64,000 nucleotides of DNA. It comes from Garcia nutans. Lineage: Eukaryota; Streptophyta; Magnoliopsida; Malpighiales; Euphorbiaceae. A model generated the notes under the pieces. The model did not search any database and had not been told where the DNA came from. It was given only the letters and a program-made list of their open reading frames with translations. The stretch lies in the NCBI GenBank assembly GCA_947685225.1, contig CANTUV010000053.1:5875501-5939500 (forward strand), read 5' to 3'. This document shows positions 57,000 through 64,000 of the stretch, piece by piece (the first letter of the stretch is position 1; each line of letters begins with the position of its first letter). The translations under genes were made by a program, and so were the position numbers.

Positions 57000-57688
57000 A
57001 CCTACCCTTACTAGAGGTAATAAAGAATATGCTATCTTATGCCAAATTCTTAAAAGAGCTAAATACTAAGAAAATAAGGTATGAGTTGGATGAAAAGGTG
57101 ATAGTTTCGGAAGTAACAAGTGCTGTTTTACAACATAAGTTACCTCCTAAACTATAAGATCTTGGGAGCTTTATAGTTAGAATCTCTATGGGGAATGGGA
57201 AAGAGACTATTGGCATGTGTGATCTCGGAGCTAGTATTAATTTGATGCCATACTCAATTTATTTGAAACTAGAGCTTGGGGAACTCAAATCGACTAAAAT
57301 GGTTTTGCAACTAGCAGAAAGAACTCTTAGATACCCTAAGGGAATCATAGAAGATGTTCTAGTTAAGGTAGGAGGTTTGATTGTACCCGTTGATTTCATT
57401 GTCTTAGACATGGGGGGAGAAATCCCACAGGATGCCGAGCATGCAATTTTGTTAGGGAGGCCTTTTATGGCTACAACTAACACTTTAATTGATGTTAAAA
57501 ATGGAAATTTGACTATGACCGTTTTGGGACAAACTATAAAATTTTCAATTTTTAACACTTCCCCTATTCCCACTAGTGCTTTATATGAAGACTGCTCTTT
57601 CATTGATTTTACTGATAATGCTATTAAAGAAGTTTTCTTGCAGGATAATGGTGAACACAAGCTAGAAAGGGCTCTAAAATTGCAATAA
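57000..57688 (+). pseudogene. Athila-like aspartic protease region
   Basis: The frame is open from 57188 (MGNGKETIG) to TAA at 57686. Upstream, 'LPLLEVIKNMLSYAKFLKEL' shows the usual Gag/protease linker in the same phase, with a TAA near 57158. The protease active site is 'MCDLGASINLMPYSIY' (DLGA form, usual in Athila), and the flap/C-terminal part is 'HAILLGRPFMATTNTLIDV'. It would cleave the polyprotein. Confidence 0.85.
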
Positions 57689-58012
57689 GAAGCAGAGATT
57701 TCCAATGAGGAGAATAAAGAAGACAATTCCATGTTGGATGATGAGAGTGTTGAGGAGGAATTTGAAGTTGAAGAAGAGCAAATTCAACTACAAGGGGTTA
57801 AACTTAAAGAACTCCCCAAGCATTTAAAATATATTTTTCTTGGGGAGAATAACTCTCAACCAGTGATAATTTCTGCTACCCTTACCAATGAGGAAGAAGA
57901 TAAGCTTGTAACGATGTTGAAAAAATTCAAGAAAGCTATAGGTTGGGGATTGAGTGACATTAAGGGTATTAGTCCCTCTATGTGCATGCATAAGATTATC
58001 TTAGAGGAAGGG
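57689..58012 (+). pseudogene. pol: Athila-like pol, start of RT, cut by a family-A element
   Basis: It is in phase with the protease. 'LPKHLKYIFLGENNSQPVII' and 'AIGWGLSDIKGISPSMCMHK' are the normal stretch before the RT fingers. The match ends at 'IILEEG' (58012), exactly where the LTR start TGTAACACCC begins. The rest of pol must lie beyond the inserted element, outside the window. Confidence 0.85.
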
Positions 58013-61000
58013 TGTAACACCCCGATACCCTATATAAGTACTATGCGTATACCTAGTATACATACAGTAAATATATAAAGTATAAGGATGTCACTTTTCG
58101 TTACCTTTTAAAAACCTGTAACAGAGTTCAAACCATAATACCTTAATTTAAATAACATTTACAAAATCATTATCTTTATTAAAACTTCATTTATACATAT
58201 AAATACTCTCTCGTCAGAAATATATCATAATTAAAATTTATACATGTATGCATTACCCTCTAGTTGGTCTCGACAAACTTTACTCTTCTTGTGGCATAAC
58301 AAAAGACTTCATATCTTCCATCTATATACCTGCGCGAATAAACACTCGCGCTAAGCCCGAGAGCTTAGTAGTCCAAATATAAAATATAAACATATAGTAT
58401 AGAAGTATTGATATATAATGATACATCGATTCAATATATAATTAGTTCTTATCATATCTTCTTTTCTTTTTAATTTTATCTTTAATATATCCTAGCTAAT
58501 TTCATATATGATGTATATATATACATAATATTATCACCAACCCCAATGCATCACCAATACTCAAAACCAATATATTAATACCCCTACATTATATATATAC
58601 CACACCAACCATTATTGCAATACACACTTTACATATCATACCAATTATTATTGCAATACACACATTACATATCATACACTCATTATTGCAATACACACAT
58701 TACACATCATATCACTCATTATTGCAATACACAATTTACATATCATACAAATCATAAATCATATTTCCAATAAAGACAACCTTTATCATCAACCACAATT
58801 CATTTACATATTACACTTAATAACATTATATTATTCACAATTCACCAAGCATAATTCATTATTAATACTCACAATCAATATTTCAATACTTGCATTTCAC
58901 ATTGACAATAAAGACAGACTCGGGCCCAAAACACTAATATGTTATTCAAAGTTCAGAGTTACTGCTTTGGTTCATAGTCACAATCATCACGCCCGTAGGC
59001 AATGTATATACATGTATCTCTATCCATGGATAGTGTAACAGACCCAGTCTCTTGGACCATCAACTCAACACATATGAGGAGATCCTCAACCCGGCAAGAC
59101 TGTTACAAATCATATATCTCATATTCACAATTCTCATAGTGTAACAGACCCAGTCTCTTGGACCATCAACTCAACACATATGAGGAGATCCTTAACCCGG
59201 CAAGACTGTTACCTTTCATCATTTCTTAGGCATGCCACCCAAATCCAGAACTCTGAAACTGAATAACATATTAAACAAACAATTCATTTATTATTTCATT
59301 ATCAATCTCATCATCAATTAGGCCAACATGCCTTATCTCTTTCAATTGAATTATCATAGCCAATCACAATGGCTTCATATCATATCATATCTCAATCCAT
59401 ATGATACATATAGCATCATTGATATCACATTTCAAAGTATATTATTCATATAATACATTGCCATACACAAGATTCACAATGCATATAACATAACATTTTC
59501 TCACTTCTCAAAACACATTAACATCATTCATTACTAGAGCATTTATCATAACAAATTGCACATACCTTAAGAATGATCCTCATTTCTTCCTACCTTTCCC
59601 ATTTCATATTTCATCCTTTATATATATTCTTCATTTACATTCACAATATAATAGCTTATTTAACACTTTCATCCCAATGTGTTAATGTTCAAAGACATAT
59701 AAGGATATACAATCAAATAGGGTTTATGCTTACCTTGTTAATGATCTTCACATCCTTCACATCATTCAATCATCACCTTAGTCCAATTATGTTAACAATA
59801 TAATAGATCACTTAACACATTTGCAAACAAATGTGTTAAGCCTCAAATTATGTAATTAAATACAATCATATGTATTGGTACTTACCTCAAGAACTAGTCC
59901 CATCAATCTATACATTTCTTTTCTTTCCAAGAATTCTCCACATTTAGGTTAATGCAACCCAATCTCTTCAAAACCTAATCCAAAGGAATATTAGCAAAAT
60001 GACCATATGAATAGTACATTCTGGTTTAAGACTCCATTTTATCCTTATTTTGAAAAATTGTATAAAATAATCTACTTGACTAAAAATTCTAAAATTTTTA
60101 CAGAATTTAGTTTTGTATCTTAAAATCATTCCTTTAAAATTTCAGATCAAACTGAACACAAAATCTTGGTCAAATAGTTCACCTAACCAGACTGCCCCAA
60201 TTGCCCTGCATCCTGGCAGCAGTTCTGAACTTTGTGAATTCCATAAATCAAATTCAATCAAAGTGGTTCCAAATTATTTTTCTCAAATACTAGACTCACT
60301 AAGCAACAACATATCCAAAATTCAATTGGATATGATTTTTCTACATTTTATTAAAAATCCCGAAATATAGCTGTCTCAGTTAAGGTACCTGCTGGAACAG
60401 GTCTAATAAAAATAATCTTTCTAAACTCATAACCATTCCAAAATCGAATCAACATATTTTTCAGTCATTCTAGACTCATAGAGGCACAACATATCAAAAA
60501 TTCACTTTAAGAACAGTTTTCTATAATTAATTAAAAATCATACAAGTCACAGCCTTTACTAATTGTAAAACAGAAAAAAATTCACTAAACACAACTCTTA
60601 CTCTTCCATCACCAACACCAACCTAGCTTCTTATCTTTAATTCCATTTCAACACTTTTACACACACCATACACAAACACACTCCATCAAACTCAAACAAA
60701 ATTCCAAATAGAACAAGAGAAATCAAGAGAAAACTTACCTTAAATGAAGAAATTCCACAAATCTCTAACCAAAACCCTTGATTCCTTCTTCAATTTGATT
60801 ATAGAACTTCAAACACCTCCCTAGCTCTTTCTCTTCTTCAATGGCCGGCCTCTTCAAGAAAGAAAGAAGAAAATACCAACAAGTCAACCACTTTTCTTCT
60901 TTTAATCTCCACCATGCAACTTAACCAAAGAAAATTACCTCCATGCCCTTCATCCATTTAATTAATCTTTTGTCTCATATATACCCATATATATAATTTC

Positions 61001-61240
61001 ACATGCCACAAATAAATATCATCTTGTATTGACCAACCCTTTTGACCAATGTATATGTTAGTTATACAACCATATAAACAACATATACACTTCTCTCTAC
61101 ACCCTCTTTTCTTCTCAAAACACAAATACCTATACATTCTTTTCCCAACTTCTTTTCTCTTGTAATTTAACACATATATTCAATCCAATATATAACAATA
61201 ACATAATCAAAACTTTTAAGGTATACATGAGGATATTACA
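58013..61240 (-). repeat. Family-A 3' LTR, minus strand (3228 bp)
   Basis: Plus-strand ends are TGTAACACCC and GGATATTACA. It carries the twin hairpin at 58332-58368 (GCGCGA...TCGCGC and CTAAGC...GCTTAG). A two-copy duplication at 59034-59215 has units that begin GTAACAGACCCAGTCTC and end CGGCAAGACTGTTAC. 'TATTGCAATACACA' repeats occur at 58610-58735. No coding signal. Confidence 0.75.
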
Positions 61241-64000
61241 ATTCTCTCCCCCTTAAATAATTTCGTCCTCGAAATTATCTAGCATAATTGTAATCCATTC
61301 ATAATACTATACCATCTTAACTTCCATATGAAGTTAATTATACGCTTAAGTCATTATATCATCAAATTATATAGCTTCAACTCTCCTCTTTAGAATCAAC
61401 CACCTTCTTTAAATTCCATAACTCATCATTCTATATGTTTATACATCTTGTTATTTCCTTAATCAAACATTCAAAAGAACTCATTACATTTCTTGTTAAT
61501 GTCTTTATATAAGAATCAGATCATTCTATAGTACACTTATACTCCATCTAATCTTTATATTAATATATTTTGTTATTTCACTTCTGTATAATTACTCTCT
61601 TAACTTTAACATTAAAAATCATTGACTTATATCTGAACATTAATTATCCCTTCATTACAATCACTGTCTAAATAGACATTTATCACCCTCAATAGATAAC
61701 AAAATCCTGATTTTTCATAAATGGAGTTATTTCTTTAGCATGCTTTTCACTTAACTTACATATTAATACATTATCTTTCAACTTATTTTATAAATAACCA
61801 ATCTTTTTCTCTTCTTATCATGATTAACAACTACTATACTCCACTCATTCATGTCCAATCATACTTTAAAATTTACATCATATACATTATCATGTAAATA
61901 CCTATTTTCTTAATACAACTATACACATTAAATTTTATTAATGATCCATAATCTTAGCCAAATCCAGATCAATTAATCTATCTGTCACAATATACCCACG
62001 TTCCAATCTTGTTCAATTCCAACCAACGATTAAGTAATTTAACTTATCATGAAATTTCACAATTTTCATATAAGTATAAATATAACTTAATTCCATAAGA
62101 GCAAACTTATATTCAATTTCTGCTCTCTTTCAATCTATTTTCAGTCAAATCATCATGATAACAAATCACTTCTAATATCTTTTAATATACACATAGTTTA
62201 TTCTTTATTATCTTAGTATAATTTCCACCAATTCTCATAAAAATGTTATATCATACTTAATATCTATAATTCATTCACTCAAACTTTGAGTTCATTCCCT
62301 TAAACCTCAAGTTACATACCATAAACATATTCAGTATAACTTTCATTCATATAATATAATTTCTCCCTTTTACTAACTCTTCACATTTCCTATCATTGGT
62401 ATATTTATTTTGATTACCTTTTTGTCATATTATCCATAACTCAACACATTTCAAAATTTTTTAATTTTTTTTTCACAGTTATAACCAAATTCTTAACATA
62501 AAAAAAAAATAAGGTACAACTTTAACCATCATAATTTTTAACTATACTTCTCAAACAAAATTGTCAACCTCACCAAATCCGTATTACAATCATTATATCT
62601 AAGATCCAAATCCATGGATAACAAATTAACCGATCCAAAATACTGAACAAAACACATGACTTTAAGAGATTAATATTCAAACCTAGAACTTTCAATTCAA
62701 TACTGTTCTTTTATAATTCTATTCTCAATCTTAACATTTTTAGTATAACAGAAGTTAACACATTCCAACTTCGTTTCAACCAATTTGTATTCGCTTATAT
62801 GATCCTTATCAACTTAACTCATGCTTTAACAATATTACTATATACATATTCAATCATATACAGTTCTTATACAATTTCTATTCATCACTTCATTTCTAAT
62901 CCATCTACAATCTCTTATAATATAATTACATAGAACTTTTCATATGTGAATACTTTGAAACTCTAAATATAATATAATCATCAAGTTCAATACTCATTAT
63001 AACAATTTCCACTGTCCAATATTACTCAAGTTCTTTCCATTCTCACTTCCATCACATAATCCATCTAGCTTTACACAGTTCAAGACCTAATCTCTCTTAG
63101 GTCCACTAATACATATAACATTGTTTTTCCATATCACTAATTCTATAATTATACCACATATATCTTCATAAGCCATCCTCATAATGTGATTCACAAATGT
63201 GTTTATATATCATAATTTCATTCATATTGGAAAACTCAATTCACATATCATATACATGTATACACTTAATTATATGCTCTTATAGTATTTTCCTTTTTCA
63301 TACATTCAATACAAATTTAGTGTTTATCATTTTCTTTTAAACACTATCCTTCTCATTCTTCCAATATGATATAAAGTATTTATTCACACTACAAACATAT
63401 ATATTCCGACTATAGTAACACTTCATATTCATCTCAGTCACATTCCCAATGTGACATCTCTTTCACTTTCGTCTTTAAAAATATTTAATACACTCCCATA
63501 TTCATTCTTACCCTGTTCAGTAAAATGACTTAAAATAACTCATTTCTATTTACTTATCCACTTCCTTGATTATTTCAAAACAAATTCTCATACTATCAAT
63601 CACATTACTCAATTCATAATACTTCCATATGCAATACTAGTCATTTCACTTAGCTCATGCATTGCATATACAGTTAACTATCAATATCCCAATAATCTTT
63701 ATCAAATTCCACTAAAACTTTAACTTCTCAATTTACTACTTCGTTTAAGCTTCAATTTGCCAAACTCATCTTTTCTATCATCACTTTAAAAACATCTTAC
63801 AAATATATATCACAAAGCAATATTAAAACATATAATTTCCACAATCATAAAGCTCACTTCAAAAATCTCAAATATCACATATTATCACCATTACCATGAG
63901 CTTTCACAATATCCAAGCATCTCACATTTCTAACATTGAATTTACCATGTTCGCATTAAAATAACAATATCAACTTATTTTCTTACTTAACCAATATCAT
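61241..64000 (-). other. Internal, gene-free, G-poor region of the family-A element
   Basis: The plus strand has very few G. The polypurine tract is at the left edge. I see no tandem repeat, ORF or RNA gene in the remaining 2.7 kb. If it derives from a coding element it has decayed beyond recognition by eye. Confidence 0.5.

Larger units (their letters stand above)
58013..64000 (-). mobile_element. Family-A element, minus strand, ORF-less internal region (LARD-like), incomplete
   Basis: It was inserted into the Athila-like pol. The LTR at 58013-61240 is its 3' LTR, because the polypurine tract (minus-strand AGGGGGAGAGAAT) is at 61241-61253 and next to it stands the 'CGAGGACGAAATTATTTAAG' text that commonly precedes it in Del/Tekay-like elements. 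The internal part, 61241-64000, has no ORF over 60 codons and no recognisable gag or pol. Long LTRs plus a non-coding interior fit the LARD description. The 5' LTR lies beyond the window. Confidence 0.6.

Noticed and set aside
61241..64000. Hidden pol genes in the terminal 2.7 kb
   Set aside because: No RT, integrase, protease or gag motif was found on either strand, and no frame stays open for more than about 60 codons.

Overview
The window looks like AT-rich nuclear DNA of a flowering plant, most likely a eudicot. The evidence is an intron-rich plant-type CTP synthase locus, several lineages of plant Ty3/gypsy elements, a plant RTE-type LINE and part of a CACTA DNA transposon. The species cannot be fixed from the sequence. 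No bacterial-style operon, tRNA, rRNA or CRISPR array was seen.

Layout. 1-1260: minus-strand end of an LTR element (primer-binding site plus LTR remnant). 1261-7100: two copies of a long, C-poor LTR family (called family A here), one per strand and in tail-to-tail orientation. 7441-14742: a complete Ty3/gypsy element with identical 5-bp target duplications and an iMet-type primer-binding site. Its gag is intact, pol carries one frameshift and two stops, and pol runs into the 3' LTR. 15400-26112: the only host gene, a CTP synthase copy with 21 recognisable exons. It carries a 7-bp duplication, an exon insertion, two single-base losses, a lost splice acceptor and a nonsense codon, so I call it an unprocessed pseudogene. 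A full-length antisense RTE LINE with an intact 1034-codon ORF and 19-bp target duplications sits in its intron 13. 26113-30300: very AT-rich spacer. 30300-32310: 3' half of a CACTA element.

32750-64000 is a nest of retrotransposons. A family-A element (about 32750-50903) has only a decayed gag inside, and its 5' LTR is split by a Tat/Ogre-type element (35622-45599). That element has 2.3-kb LTRs and a gag but no pol. Then come a fragment of a second Tat-like LTR (50904-51356), a minus-strand family-A LTR (51357-52819), a plus-strand family-A LTR start (52820 on), and an Athila-like element (LTR end, Asp-type primer-binding site, broken gag, protease and start of RT; to 58012). The Athila-like element is cut by another family-A element on the minus strand (58013 to beyond the window end) with a 3.2-kb LTR and an internal region without ORFs.

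The most unusual signal is in the gag-only Tat-type element. Just before its 3' LTR, four consecutive tandem-repeat blocks (about 42880-44470) all have the same design: short inverted repeats around a small loop. Inside the blocks the two arms change together (GGGT/ACCC, AGGT/ACCT, AAGT/ACTT, GAGT/ACTC). Both LTRs of the element also keep a 37-nt hairpin at a similar offset. The first block type (GACACGGCC...GGCCGTGTC) recurs at 53526-53940 in an unrelated element, and a relative lies at 2085-2390. Family-A LTRs carry their own conserved twin hairpin. Recurrent folded-repeat architecture across unrelated retroelement lineages is the best candidate here for something undescribed.
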